NCBI GenBank assembly: GCA_009377605.1
Contig: WHTT01000004.1
Coordinates: 58,185 to 122,184 of the forward strand
From: Luteitalea sp.
GTDB lineage: Bacteria > Acidobacteriota > Vicinamibacteria > Vicinamibacterales > Vicinamibacteraceae
Reading direction: 5' to 3'
DNA length: 64,000 nucleotides
Every line of letters starts with the position of its first letter. Within the stretch, counting starts at the first letter, position 1. Shown here piece after piece: positions 41,427-50,273 of the stretch. The notes beneath the pieces were generated by a model. It had not been told where the DNA came from and made no database searches. It saw only the letters and a list, made by a program, of their open reading frames with translations. Made by a program: the position numbers and the translations under genes.

Positions 41427-42746
41427 TTTCCTCAGTTCCCGCCACGCCGTCAGCGACGGAGTGTCGTCATTGCAGTACACGAGGCGGCCGCCTACGAACG
41501 TCGCGCCGACGCCGCCTCGTAAGCGCCATCCGCCAAACGGCGTGTTCTTGGACTTCGACCGGAGCTTCTTCTTGTCGATGGTCACGTCAAGATCTGGCAG
41601 CAGCACGGTGATGTCGGCAGGCCGTCCGATGGTTAGCGATCCGCCCGTGACCTTGAGGAGGCGCGCCGGGTTCACCGAGAGCAGCTCGACGAAGCGGCCG
41701 ATCGAGATGACACCAGCATGCACGAGCCTGTCGAGGACCAACGGCACACAGGTCTCCAGTCCAACGATCCCGAACGGCGCGTGGTCGAACTCCACAGCCT
41801 TTTCATCGGCGTGATGCGGCGCGTGGTCTGTGGCAATCACATCGACCGCACCATCGCGCAGGCCCTCCATCAGCGCATCACGGTCGGCCGCCTCCCTGAG
41901 CGGCGGGTTCATCTTGGTGTTCGTGTCGTAGTCACCCAGCGCCTCGTCTGTGAGCGTCAAATGGTGCGGCGTCACCTCGCACGTCACACGGATGCCGCGC
42001 GCCTTACCGTCACGCACGGCTCTCAAGGACCCTCGCGTGCTCAGATGCGCAATATGCACCGGCGCCTTCGTCAGCCCGGCCAGCGTCACATCGCGCTGGA
42101 CCATCAACTCCTCCGCCTCACCCGGTATCCCGCGAAGCCCGAGCACGCTGGCGTGGTATCCCTCGTGCGCGACACCGTCCCCCTTCAGCGTTTGGTCCTC
42201 GCAGTGATCGATGACCAACAGCCCCAGCATGTCCGCGTACTCCAGCGCGCGCCGCATCAGCAGCGCCGTGGCCACGGGGTGACCGTCATCGGAGACCGCC
42301 ACACAACCGGCGTCTCTGAGCTCCCCCAGCTCGGCGAGCTGCTCGCCGTGCTGTCCAACGGAGACGGCGCCAATGGGATACACGCGCGCGCGATTCGCCT
42401 GGGCGGACCGTTCCAGGATCAGCTCGGTCACGCTGGCGTTGTCGTTGACAGGCGACGTGTTCGGCATACATGCCACAGCGGTGAAGCCGCCCGCCACCGC
42501 CGACGCCACACCGCTCGCCACATCTTCCTTGTGCTCCTGCCCCGGCTCTCGCAGGTGCACGTGCATATCAATCAGCCCCGGGCAGACGATGGCCCCTTCC
42601 GGCACGTCGAGAATCGCCGCGTCCCGATCGACCGCTATGTCGCGATCGATCCGAGCCACGACGTCGCCTTCAATCAGTACGTCGTAGATACCGTCACGAT
42701 CGCTTACCGGATCTACCAGACGACCGCCTTTCAACAACAGTTTCAT
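41397..42746 (-). CDS. pyrC: Dihydroorotase
   Basis: A 449-residue zinc amidohydrolase closing carbamoyl-aspartate to dihydroorotate. Motifs: LIDMHVHLREPGQEHKED, ACMPNTSPVNDN, VAVSDDGHPV, APVHIAHLSTRGSL, CEVTPHHLTLTDEAL, NPPLREAADRDAL and ATDHAPHHADEK. The type I length and motifs fit PyrC of multi-subunit pathways. ATG at 42746 begins the beta-sandwich strand; the frame continues upstream but is pyrB antisense phase. The C-terminal 7 residues come from the 41370 repeat. It follows pyrB by 11 bp. Confidence 0.95.
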   Translation of the reverse strand: MKLLLKGGRLVDPVSDRDGIYDVLIEGDVVARIDRDIAVDRDAAILDVPEGAIVCPGLIDMHVHLREPGQEHKEDVASGVASAVAGGFTAVACMPNTSPVNDNASVTELILERSAQANRARVYPIGAVSVGQHGEQLAELGELRDAGCVAVSDDGHPVATALLMRRALEYADMLGLLVIDHCEDQTLKGDGVAHEGYHASVLGLRGIPGEAEELMVQRDVTLAGLTKAPVHIAHLSTRGSLRAVRDGKARGIRVTCEVTPHHLTLTDEALGDYDTNTKMNPPLREAADRDALMEGLRDGAVDVIATDHAPHHADEKAVEFDHAPFGIVGLETCVPLVLDRLVHAGVISIGRFVELLSVNPARLLKVTGGSLTIGRPADITVLLPDLDVTIDKKKLRSKSKNTPFGGWRLRGGVGATFVGGRLVYCNDDTPSLTAWRELRKARSPNVPGR

Positions 42747-42757
42747 GTCTGTAGTGT

Positions 42758-43774
42758 CTACGAAGGGCCTTCGCTGCCGCCTGTCAGCAGATAGAGCACG
42801 GCCATCCGCACCGCCACGCCGTTGGCGACCTGCTCGAGGATGACGGAGTACGGACCGTCGGCCACATCGGAATCGATCTCGACTCCGCGGTTGATCGGCC
42901 CTGGGTGCATGATGATGACGTCGGGCTTGGCGCGCTGCAGCCGTGCAGCTGTCAAGCCGAACAATCGATAGTACTCGCGGATCGACGGAAAGAAGTGGCC
43001 CTGCATCCGCTCCAGCTGGATGCGCAGCATCATGACGACATCCGCATCCTGTACCGCCTCGTCGATGGACGAGGTGGCCGTCGCACCCATGCGGTCGAGG
43101 CCCACGGGTCGAAGCGTCGTCGGCGCGCACGCAACCACCTGCGCGCCGAGCTTGTTCAGCAGCAAGAGATTCGACCTCAGGACGCGGCTGTGGAGCAGGT
43201 CACCCACGATGGCAACCTTCAGTCCTGCGAAGCCTCCCTTGTGCTGGCGGATTGTGAAGCCATCCAGGAGCGCTTGCGTCGGGTGCTCGTGCGTCCCGTC
43301 CCCCGCGTTCACGACACGCGCCCGGCAGATACGCGCGAGCAGATGGCAGGCGCCGGACGAGGGGTGGCGCATCACGATCGCGTCCGGCGCCATGGCTTCG
43401 AGGTTCCGGACGGTGTCGGCGAGCGTCTCCCCTTTGACAACGCTGGAAGTGGAGGCGGCAATGTTGAGCGTGTCGGCGCTCAAGCGCTTCTCCGCAATCT
43501 CGAAGGAGGTGCGCGTCCGTGTGCTCGGTTCGAAGAAGAGATTGACGACCGTCTTGCCGCGCAGTGTGGGCACCTTCTTGATCTGCCGCTCGCCCACCTC
43601 CTTCATCGCCTCGGCGGTGTCCAGGATCAGACGGATCTCTTCCGCCGAGAGCTCCGCAATCCCGAGCAAATGACGGTTCTCGAGCGCCGTCACGGTCGGC
43701 GTTCGTGGGCCCTCGGCTGATCCCTGATCCCTGACCCCTACTGATCCCTGCCCCGTGCCCCCTGACCCCTTCAT
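42758..43774 (-). CDS. pyrB: Aspartate carbamoyltransferase catalytic subunit
   Basis: A 338-residue enzyme joining carbamoyl phosphate and aspartate. Motifs: [61 protein letters not shown] and [14 protein letters not shown]. The ATG at 43774 overlaps the pyrR stop (ATGA), but the first 27 residues ([17 protein letters not shown]...) are encoded by GGGGTCA/GGGATCA repeats. A GTG at 43693 would give a normal 311-residue protein starting [11 protein letters not shown], leaving a 77-base gap. The longer form is listed because of the overlap; the true start is open. No regulatory subunit is present. Confidence 0.93.
   Translation of the reverse strand: MKGSGGTGQGSVGVRDQGSAEGPRTPTVTALENRHLLGIAELSAEEIRLILDTAEAMKEVGERQIKKVPTLRGKTVVNLFFEPSTRTRTSFEIAEKRLSADTLNIAASTSSVVKGETLADTVRNLEAMAPDAIVMRHPSSGACHLLARICRARVVNAGDGTHEHPTQALLDGFTIRQHKGGFAGLKVAIVGDLLHSRVLRSNLLLLNKLGAQVVACAPTTLRPVGLDRMGATATSSIDEAVQDADVVMMLRIQLERMQGHFFPSIREYYRLFGLTAARLQRAKPDVIIMHPGPINRGVEIDSDVADGPYSVILEQVANGVAVRMAVLYLLTGGSEGPS
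43702..43771. repeat. GGGGTCA/GGGATCA repeats at the pyrR-pyrB junction
   Basis: About eight degenerate heptamers read along pyrB. They either encode an N-terminal extension of PyrB or form the pyrR-pyrB spacer, depending on the start used. Confidence 0.85.
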
Positions 43775-44316
43775 GAGGAGCTCGCCTCCTCCTCCAAGAC
43801 CACTTCATCGACGCCATCGATCTCGGCGAGCCGCACCTGGACACTCTCTTTGAGCGACGTCGGCAGATTCTTACCGACGTAGTCCGCCTTGATGGGCAGC
43901 TCGCGGTGGCCGCGATCGATGAACACGAGCAGTTGGATGGTGCGAGGCCGGCCGAAATCGATGAGCGCGTCCAACGCGGCGCGCACCGTTCGCCCCGTAT
44001 ACAGCACGTCATCGACCAGGATGATGCGGTGGTCGTCGATGGGGAATGGGATGTCCGTCGGGCCAACCACCGGCTGCGGGCCGACCTGATGGCGCATGAG
44101 ATCGTCGCGGTACAGCGTGATGTCAAGGGAGCCCACCGGCACTTGGTGGCTCGTCAGCTCGCCGATGGCCGTCACGATTCGCTGCGCAAGCGGGACGCCG
44201 CGTGTGCGAATGCCAACAAACGCGACATCGTCGAGACCGCGGTTGCGCTCGAGGACCTCATGCGCAATGCGCGCGAGCGTACGCCCCATCCGTGCCGCAT
44301 CAATCACGACCGGCAC
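43771..44316 (-). CDS. pyrR: Bifunctional pyr operon regulator / uracil phosphoribosyltransferase
   Basis: A 181-residue PyrR homologue. PyrR proteins bind pyr mRNA to attenuate transcription and have weak UPRTase activity. The fold shows [32 protein letters not shown] and the PRPP motif [20 protein letters not shown], with [21 protein letters not shown] start at 44316. About 190 bases of leader precede it, where an RNA target might lie, but no anti-antiterminator consensus was recognised. It heads pyrR-pyrB-pyrC, reading away from pyrK-pyrD-pyrF. Confidence 0.94.
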   Translation of the reverse strand: MPVVIDAARMGRTLARIAHEVLERNRGLDDVAFVGIRTRGVPLAQRIVTAIGELTSHQVPVGSLDITLYRDDLMRHQVGPQPVVGPTDIPFPIDDHRIILVDDVLYTGRTVRAALDALIDFGRPRTIQLLVFIDRGHRELPIKADYVGKNLPTSLKESVQVRLAEIDGVDEVVLEEEASSS

Positions 44317-44503
44317 GGTACCCTCAGATGCGCCAAGCTATTGCGCAAAGAAGATCGCTCGGGGATTCTTGGTGCCGCAGACGACGGCAGGCGGGGAGTG
44401 TCGGTCATGGATACCTCTTCGCAGCCTCGCGGGGCCACACTTAAAGAGTCGTGCAATCTTAGTGACGGGATGATGCCGGTGTCAATCAGAACCAGCAGGC
44501 GAC

Positions 44504-44523
44504 GCCCGACCTTTAGGTCGGGC
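44504..44523. terminator. Perfect hairpin at the 3' end of the membrane phosphatase gene
   Basis: GCCCGACCTTTAGGTCGGGC is a perfect dyad. The stop codon of the membrane phosphatase gene is inside its loop region. It separates that gene from the pyrR leader and could terminate read-through into pyrR. Confidence 0.6.
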
Positions 44524-46243
44524 TGTACGTCGGCACGAATACCACCGGACGCTCTGCTGTGAAGCTCGATTTGAACAGATCAGTGCGCGCAAAGCCGTCC
44601 ATGTCACGGGCAACCGGCAAGCCCAGGAAGTACAGCAACGTCGGGAGCACGTCCACCGCAGAGCCGCGGTGCGGGCGGCTGGGACGAACCGGCTGGCCAT
44701 AGGCGAGAAGGAACCCGTCGGGCGACTGCTCGTGGACACTCAGGCTACCCGCTTCTCCGGCCAAGCGGCTCACCAGCCGGGCGACAAGGCCCGTCGGCTC
44801 CATGCCATAGCCCGACACCACGAAAAGGACGTCGTCATCACCCAGCCGGTCGATCGCCGCGCCCACCTTGCCATCGATGTACGCATAGTACTCGTCGAGC
44901 ATCTGGCCCGCGCGACGCCGCTCCGCCGCGCTCGGTCCACCAACGAATCGGGGCAACGCGGCACGGCTGAACGTATGACGCACCCGATCGAATGCCTCGT
45001 ATCGGAGCGCGGCAACCTGTGGACCGAAGCGCCGATCGAGGTCGAGGAAGATCTGCTCGTACAAGACATCGCGCCAGGTCGATGGATCGCCGCTGCGGCG
45101 CCCGCTCGGCGGTCGGGTCGACAACTCGGAGGCAATCTGGTCAGCGACCTGCGCGGCCGCGGAGGGCGCCGCCAGCGGCTCGGGCACCGGCGCAGGGGAC
45201 GCTCCCGGGACACGCAAGTGCAGCCGATCGCTGATGAGAAATCCTCGGACCCATGGCGCCGGTGCCGTGAGGGGCCAGTTCACGATGCCGACGCTCAGTC
45301 CAGCAGCACTCAGAATTCCCCAGAGCGGTGGCGCGCGCAGCGCCGTGCGGAGCAACGGCTCGGCGCGGATCGCCCCGACCCACGACAGCACCTGGGCGCC
45401 ACAGTAGGCAGGGAGGAGCTCGAGGTGTGGTAGGCCCGATCCAAAGGCGTAGCTCGCGGCCGCACGCACGCCGTTGGCCGACGGATACTTGCCGGTGGCG
45501 ACAGCCGCCCAGACCGTCTCCGGCTGTGTCGGCCGAATGGTCGATAGGTGCAAGGATGCACCAGCGTCGAGCAGCCGGCCAAAGTTCGGGAGCCTGCCCT
45601 GTGCAGTGGCAGGATTGATGTACTCGAGCGACGCGCCGTTGACGAGCAGGACGACCACCTTGCCCGGCGGGCGAGCTTCGGGTACGAATGCCCGCGCGGC
45701 CTGGCCCGTGGCTCGCCTGGCCCCTTGGTCTGCCGGCCCGCGCGCCACGAGCGGCAGCAGCACCGACGCGAGCACGGCGAGCGCATACAAGCTGCCGCCA
45801 ACGCGGCTGCCCCGCCGGCCGAACGAGTAGTGGACAACGGCAATCAGGAGGAGGACGAGGGCAGCAGCACTCACGCCGGCCGTGCCCGCCGCGAGGCGAC
45901 GCGCCGTCTCCTCGCCGAGCTCGGCGCGAAAGGCCACCAAGTTCGTCCACATCAATAGCGCAGCACCGGCGCAAAGAATCGTCGTGACCCACGCGAGGAT
46001 GCGCAGGCTGAGCCAACCCGGCATGCCGCCGCCGCGCACCAGGAGCCAGTGCAGGATGAGCAGGCCGGACAGTGTGACTGCGACGGCCGGCGCATAGACG
46101 AGCGCGAGGCGAATGTAGAGCCGTAGCACGAGGGAGGGCTCGAGCGCCAGCTGTGGGTTGAGCTGCAACACGAGCACCGTGATGTAAGCCGCACCGAGCG
46201 CCCCAGCCACGAGCGCGTTGGTCGAGATGCGCAGGGTTCGCAT
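44513..46243 (-). CDS. Membrane-anchored alkaline-phosphatase-superfamily protein
   Basis: A 576-residue protein with four to five N-terminal membrane helices (about residues 8-160) and a periplasmic domain of the type I phosphodiesterase / alkaline phosphatase superfamily: VVVLLVNGASLEYINPA where a metal site and nucleophile are expected, RPTQPETVWAAVATGKYPS, DDDVLFVVSGYGMEP and HEQSPDGFLLAYG near the C-terminus. The canonical Asp and Thr/Ser positions look partly altered (LVNGASLE), so catalysis is uncertain. The ATG at 46243 diverges from pyrK by 61 bp. It sits inside the pyr region but has no evident pyrimidine role. Confidence 0.72.
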   Translation of the reverse strand: MRTLRISTNALVAGALGAAYITVLVLQLNPQLALEPSLVLRLYIRLALVYAPAVAVTLSGLLILHWLLVRGGGMPGWLSLRILAWVTTILCAGAALLMWTNLVAFRAELGEETARRLAAGTAGVSAAALVLLLIAVVHYSFGRRGSRVGGSLYALAVLASVLLPLVARGPADQGARRATGQAARAFVPEARPPGKVVVLLVNGASLEYINPATAQGRLPNFGRLLDAGASLHLSTIRPTQPETVWAAVATGKYPSANGVRAAASYAFGSGLPHLELLPAYCGAQVLSWVGAIRAEPLLRTALRAPPLWGILSAAGLSVGIVNWPLTAPAPWVRGFLISDRLHLRVPGASPAPVPEPLAAPSAAAQVADQIASELSTRPPSGRRSGDPSTWRDVLYEQIFLDLDRRFGPQVAALRYEAFDRVRHTFSRAALPRFVGGPSAAERRRAGQMLDEYYAYIDGKVGAAIDRLGDDDVLFVVSGYGMEPTGLVARLVSRLAGEAGSLSVHEQSPDGFLLAYGQPVRPSRPHRGSAVDVLPTLLYFLGLPVARDMDGFARTDLFKSSFTAERPVVFVPTYSPT

Positions 46244-46304
46244 GGCTCGATCACAGAGTGACACAGATGCTCCTCGTCAGATCCGTGGATATACTCACAG
46301 CGGG

Positions 46305-47129
46305 ATGATTCTCGACATCGACGCTGAGGTGCTGGCCAATACGAGGCTTTCCGCCGACTACAACATCCTCTCCCTGTCTGCTCCGGACATCGCGCAGCGA
46401 ACCGAGCCAGGCCAATTCGTCATGGTGAGGCCCACCCGCGATTTCACGCCGCTTCTGCGTCGCCCGTTCTCGATCTTCGAGGTTCTGCGCGATCAATCGG
46501 GCGCGCCAGTTGGCATCTCACTCCTCAACAAGCGTGCAGGCGTCGGAACACGTCTGCTGTCGGACCTCGAGCGAGGCGCGCGTGTCTCCTGCCTTGGTCC
46601 TCTCGGCCGCCCGTTCGAGCCTGTCGACCCGCCCGCCGCAGCATTCATGGTGGCGGGCGGCGTTGGTCTGGCACCGTTTGCCACGCTCTGCGAGGCCCTG
46701 ATCGCCCGCGGGACCCGTACCACGTTGTTCTACGGCGCCCGGCGCCACACCGAGCTGTTTCACACGGAGTGGTTTGCCGCTCGCGGGGTGACCCTCGCGC
46801 TCGCCACGGAAGATGGGAGCCGCGGCGACCTTGGTCTCGTGACCCAGCCGCTCAGGCACCAACTTGCCTCATTTGCCTCGTCGGACCGCGTTGCGATCTA
46901 TGCGTGCGGCCCGACGCCAATGATGCGTGCCGTGTGGAAGCTTGCCGCGGACTTCGGCCGCGACGTGCAAGTCTCGCTCGAGCCGGTCATGGGCTGCGGC
47001 ATGGGCGGGTGCTACAGCTGCGTGGTTCCGGTGCGCAACGAGGAAGGCCGCAGTCACTTCGTCCGCGCCTGCCTCGCCGGTCCCGTCTTCAACGCGAGCC
47101 GCGTGGTGTGGGAGGAGCTGTTACGATAA
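46305..47129 (+). CDS. pyrK: Dihydroorotate dehydrogenase electron transfer subunit
   Basis: A 274-residue iron-sulfur flavoprotein that carries electrons from PyrD to NAD. RRPFSIFEVL binds FAD, VAGGVGLAPFATLCEAL is the NAD site, YACGPTPMMRAVW follows, and the [2Fe-2S] ligands are in MGCGMGGCYSCVV and RACLAGPVF. The ATG at 46305 gives a standard N-terminus. pyrD begins 4 bp after the stop. With pyrD it forms the class 1B enzyme. Confidence 0.94.
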   Translation: MILDIDAEVLANTRLSADYNILSLSAPDIAQRTEPGQFVMVRPTRDFTPLLRRPFSIFEVLRDQSGAPVGISLLNKRAGVGTRLLSDLERGARVSCLGPLGRPFEPVDPPAAAFMVAGGVGLAPFATLCEALIARGTRTTLFYGARRHTELFHTEWFAARGVTLALATEDGSRGDLGLVTQPLRHQLASFASSDRVAIYACGPTPMMRAVWKLAADFGRDVQVSLEPVMGCGMGGCYSCVVPVRNEEGRSHFVRACLAGPVFNASRVVWEELLR

Positions 47130-47133
47130 GGAT

Positions 47134-48072
47134 GTGGATCTCACCGCGCGGATCGGGTCGCTCACGCTCAAGAACCCTCTCATTGCCGCGAGCGGCTGCT
47201 TCGGCTACGGTGTCGAGTACAGGGACGCCGTCGATCTCGCATCCCTTGGCGCTGTCTGCGTGAAGGGCTTGTTCCCCGGCGAGCGTGAAGGACACGCGCC
47301 ACCGCGCATCGTCGAGACGCCGGCCGGCATGCTCAACGCCATCGGCCTGCAAGGCGTTGGCGTTCACCGCTTCGTCCGCGAGTACCTCTCCCAGCTCCGG
47401 TCGCTCGGTGCAACGACGATCGTGAACGTGTGCGGCAGCACGCTCGACGAGTACGTCGAGGTAACCAAGGTGCTCTCCGACCAGGAGGGTGTCGCGGCCA
47501 TCGAGCTCAATATCTCCTGTCCGAACATCAAGGAAGGCGGCATTCAGTTCGGCTGCAGCCTCAGCGGCACGCACGAGGTGGTGGCCGCCGTCAAGCGTGC
47601 CACCCACCTGCCGGTCATGCCCAAGCTCACGCCCAACGTGACCGATGTCGCGTCGTTCGCGCGGGCGGCTCAAGAGGCGGGCGCGGATGCGGTATCGCTC
47701 GTGAACACGTTCCTGGCGATGGCAATCGACGTGGAAACGAGACGACCCAAGCTGTCGAACGTCCTGGGCGGTCTGAGCGGCCCCGCCATACGTCCCATTG
47801 CCGTGCGAATGGTGTGGGAGTGCCGGCAGGCAATCACGATTCCGATCGTGGGCATCGGGGGGATCACGAACGGCGCCGATGCGCTCGAGTTCATCATCGC
47901 TGGCGCCGATGCCGTGCAGGTCGGCACGGCGAACTTCGTGGAGCCACTGATCTGGACGCGATTGCTCGCTGACCTCGAAGACTATCTACGCCGTCACCAT
48001 ATCGAACGACTGTCGGATCTGGTCGGCAGTGTCGAGGTCTCGGCGTTCGAGCCCGCATGGATCGACTCCTAG
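47134..48072 (+). CDS. pyrD: Dihydroorotate dehydrogenase, class 1B catalytic subunit
   Basis: A 312-residue FMN enzyme oxidising dihydroorotate to orotate. [50 protein letters not shown], the catalytic Cys in [25 protein letters not shown] and [25 protein letters not shown] are present. Cys (not Ser) at the base position marks class 1, and pyrK marks 1B. The GTG at 47134 is the only start close to pyrK and begins the first strand. Its end overlaps pyrF by 16 bases. Confidence 0.95.
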   Translation: MDLTARIGSLTLKNPLIAASGCFGYGVEYRDAVDLASLGAVCVKGLFPGEREGHAPPRIVETPAGMLNAIGLQGVGVHRFVREYLSQLRSLGATTIVNVCGSTLDEYVEVTKVLSDQEGVAAIELNISCPNIKEGGIQFGCSLSGTHEVVAAVKRATHLPVMPKLTPNVTDVASFARAAQEAGADAVSLVNTFLAMAIDVETRRPKLSNVLGGLSGPAIRPIAVRMVWECRQAITIPIVGIGGITNGADALEFIIAGADAVQVGTANFVEPLIWTRLLADLEDYLRRHHIERLSDLVGSVEVSAFEPAWIDS

Positions 48073-48782
48073 TTGCACTCGATGTTCCCTCCGCCACCGA
48101 CGCACTGGCCTTGGTGGATCGGCTGGGCGATGTGGTCGGTGGGTTCAAGATCGGCAAGCAACTGTTCACTGCCGAGGGACCGGCAGCGGTAGAGCCCATT
48201 GTGGCGGCGGGACACCGTGTCTTCCTCGATCTCAAGTTCCACGACATTCCGACGACCGTCGCGGGCGCAGCCCGCTCGGCGGTACGCTTGGGCGTGTGGA
48301 TGCTGACCATTCACGCAAGCGGCGGTGTGGACATGATGCGGGCTGCGCGAACAGCGGCCGAGGAAGAAGCCGCGCTGCGCGGACGGCCGTGTCCGCTCAT
48401 CGTCGCGGTGACGGTGCTCACCAGCTTGGATGAGCGTCGGCTCCGAGAGGTGGGAGTTGCGCGCCCCCTCAATGAGCAGGTCGAGGCGCTGGCGCTTCTC
48501 GCGCGCGAAGCGGGCATGGACGGTGTCGTCGCATCGCCGCTGGAGATCTCACGTCTCCGAGCGGCATGTGGCGCCAACTTCCTCATCGTGACGCCAGGCA
48601 TCCGGCCGCAACGGACGCCGGGGACTCCATCCGACGACCAGGCGCGCACGCTCAGCGCAGGGGCCGCCATGGCCAGCGGTGCAAGCTACCTCGTCGTCGG
48701 CCGGCCGATCACGGCGGCCGCTGATCCACGCGCTGCCGCACGCGCGATGGCCGCGGAAATCACAGACGCTACTTTGCGGTGA
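48057..48782 (+). CDS. pyrF: Orotidine 5'-phosphate decarboxylase
   Basis: A 241-residue TIM-barrel enzyme forming UMP from [54 protein letters not shown] (Asp-Lys-Asp catalytic set), [19 protein letters not shown] and the phosphate loop VTPGIRP, then [14 protein letters not shown]. Start overlaps pyrD by 16 bases, end overlaps the convergent pal gene by 14. It completes pyrK-pyrD-pyrF. Confidence 0.95.
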   Translation: MDRLLVALDVPSATDALALVDRLGDVVGGFKIGKQLFTAEGPAAVEPIVAAGHRVFLDLKFHDIPTTVAGAARSAVRLGVWMLTIHASGGVDMMRAARTAAEEEAALRGRPCPLIVAVTVLTSLDERRLREVGVARPLNEQVEALALLAREAGMDGVVASPLEISRLRAACGANFLIVTPGIRPQRTPGTPSDDQARTLSAGAAMASGASYLVVGRPITAAADPRAAARAMAAEITDATLR

Positions 48783-49347
48783 TCAGGAAGTGGCCGCGTC
48801 GGTTCTGCTGCCAGCAGCTTTCGCCCTGCTCCGGGCAGAACGGGTCCTCCTTCCCCTTGCTGACCGTGGTCACACGATCCGCTTCGAGGCCGAGGCTGAC
48901 CAGGTAGCTGCTCACCGTCGTCGCGCGTCGCTCACCAAGCGCGAGGTTGTACTCGGTCGTGCCGCGCTCATCGCAGTGCCCTTCGATGAGAACCTTCGTG
49001 GTCGGCCACTGCTTCAGCCACTCCATGTTCTTCTGCAGGGACGTTCGCGCTTCTTCGCCTAGCTCCGCGCTGTCTAACTCGAAGAACGCATCGGCGAGTG
49101 GCTGCTCAGCGTTGAGGTCCTCGAGACTCTTGCCGGCGAAGATCTCATCTTCCGACAGCGGCTTCTCGTCCGAGGGCGTCTCTGCAGGGGCCGGGGGCGA
49201 CGGCGGAGGTGGCGGAGCTTCTGGCGCGGCGGCCGGGGGCGGCGGCGGGGGCGCGGGAACTTCCGCAGGCTTCTTTCTGCCACAGCCGGCCACGGCCACG
49301 GCCAGGGTCAAAGCAACGAGGAGAAAGGTCACACGCGAACGCAACAT
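48769..49347 (-). CDS. pal: Peptidoglycan-associated lipoprotein Pal
   Basis: A 192-residue outer-membrane lipoprotein of the Tol-Pal system that binds peptidoglycan. A lipoprotein signal ([14 protein letters not shown]) is followed by a long Pro/Ala linker (residues 30-60) and an OmpA-like domain with [33 protein letters not shown] and the C-terminal [16 protein letters not shown] about 8 bases before the ATG at 49347 decides the start. No tolQRAB genes are adjacent. Confidence 0.93.
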   Translation of the reverse strand: MLRSRVTFLLVALTLAVAVAGCGRKKPAEVPAPPPPPPAAAPEAPPPPPSPPAPAETPSDEKPLSEDEIFAGKSLEDLNAEQPLADAFFELDSAELGEEARTSLQKNMEWLKQWPTTKVLIEGHCDERGTTEYNLALGERRATTVSSYLVSLGLEADRVTTVSKGKEDPFCPEQGESCWQQNRRGHFLITAK

Positions 49348-49675
49348 GAGCAAAGTTCTCCTTGCGTCAATCGGCAGCGGACTCGTGAGCGATGGTAGCG
49401 CGCGTCAGCCTCTCGCACCGTCGCGGCCGCCTCGGCGAGGCGGTCCTCCCTGGCACGCAGTCCTAAATGCGGAAGCAGAGATTACCCGTGCTGTGCATTA
49501 TGCATCGACTCTTTGCGTTGACAAGGGATTTCAGGCCCCCCTTACCACGCGACCGCCATTTGAGATTTGAGACCGAGCGCGAGATCGAGCACACCGCGGG
49601 CGCGGCGTACCCTACTTGAGGGTACCGATTTACTGCTGAGCTGTCAATTGCCGACGCGGCGGAGTGGCGGGCAAG
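49348..49675. other. Intergenic interval with a GC dyad and a hairpin
   Basis: About 330 bases between pal and the LysW-like gene. A CGGCCGCCTCGGCGAGGCGG dyad lies near 49426-49445, and a GTACCCTACTTGAGGGTAC hairpin at 49607-49625, downstream of the LysW-like gene. No gene was recognised. Confidence 0.5.
49607..49625. terminator. Short hairpin after the LysW-like gene
   Basis: GTACCCTACTTGAGGGTAC, a 7-bp stem with a 5-base loop, 50 bases beyond the stop of the leftward LysW-like gene. No clear T-run. Confidence 0.4.
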
Positions 49676-49930
49676 CTAATCATCGTCCCAACTGTCCTCT
49701 TCGTCGTCCACGTCGTCGTCATCCTCGTCGAGGTCCTCGTCCTCGTCCTCCTCTTCCTCTTCGTCGAAATCCTCCTCCTCCTCGTCGTCCTCAACGGGCT
49801 CGAGCTCGAGCGGATCTACACCCGTGACCTCGAACTCGGTGCCACAGCTCTCACATCTGACCGCGTCACCTTCGTCGATTTCTTGCACATCGATTTCGAG
49901 ATCCGCGTCGCATTCTGGACAGGTCACCAT
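49676..49930 (-). CDS. LysW-like zinc-ribbon protein with polyacidic tail
   Basis: An 84-residue protein. The first 40 residues are a compact zinc ribbon, VTCPECDADLEIDV and AVRCESCGTEFEVTGVDP, matching LysW-type small carrier or zinc-binding proteins. Residues about 47-84 are almost all Asp and Glu, ending SWDDD. In LysW the C-terminal Glu carries the amino group of lysine/arginine precursors; here the end is Asp-rich and no lysW-pathway genes are seen, so carrier function is unlikely or different. AGGAG lies just before the ATG. The acidic run is also a low-complexity GAC/GAG repeat in DNA. Confidence 0.75.
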   Translation of the reverse strand: MVTCPECDADLEIDVQEIDEGDAVRCESCGTEFEVTGVDPLELEPVEDDEEEEDFDEEEEEDEDEDLDEDDDDVDDEEDSWDDD

Positions 49931-50273
49931 AGCTCCTGACTCCCACCGCAGACCGAATCTGGTGGAGTTGCTTGCGGCAATCCAAACTCTCGCCCATGCT
50001 GGGGCCCGAGCGCCTCCCGCACTCGGAGCCGAGGCTGGCTGGATCGGCGTTGAGCATCCACGCGTCGGGTCCCTCCCGCGCCGGCGACACCACACCGACC
50101 GCGTGTGGAGTGCCGGATTATAGCGACAAGGAGAGCGGCTCCGCAACGCACGACATCTCCGCCTTCGCCACTCGAAGAGCGCCCCCGAGATGCGTTCCCT
50201 CGATGATACCGCGATGAGGGGGGAAGGAGCTGACGACGTAACGGACGCCTCGGCGAGGTGTCCCTACGCGGGA
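49931..50273. other. Intergenic interval with a GC dyad repeat
   Basis: About 340 bases between the LysW-like gene and the P-type ATPase. A GACGCCTCGGCGAGGTGTC dyad near 50244-50262 is the same kind as the GC-rich repeats elsewhere. Nothing else was recognised. Confidence 0.5.

Noticed and set aside
44317..44503. A PyrR-binding attenuator in the pyrR leader
   Set aside because: No recognisable binding-loop consensus or alternative terminator pair could be traced by eye, so it is not listed as a feature.
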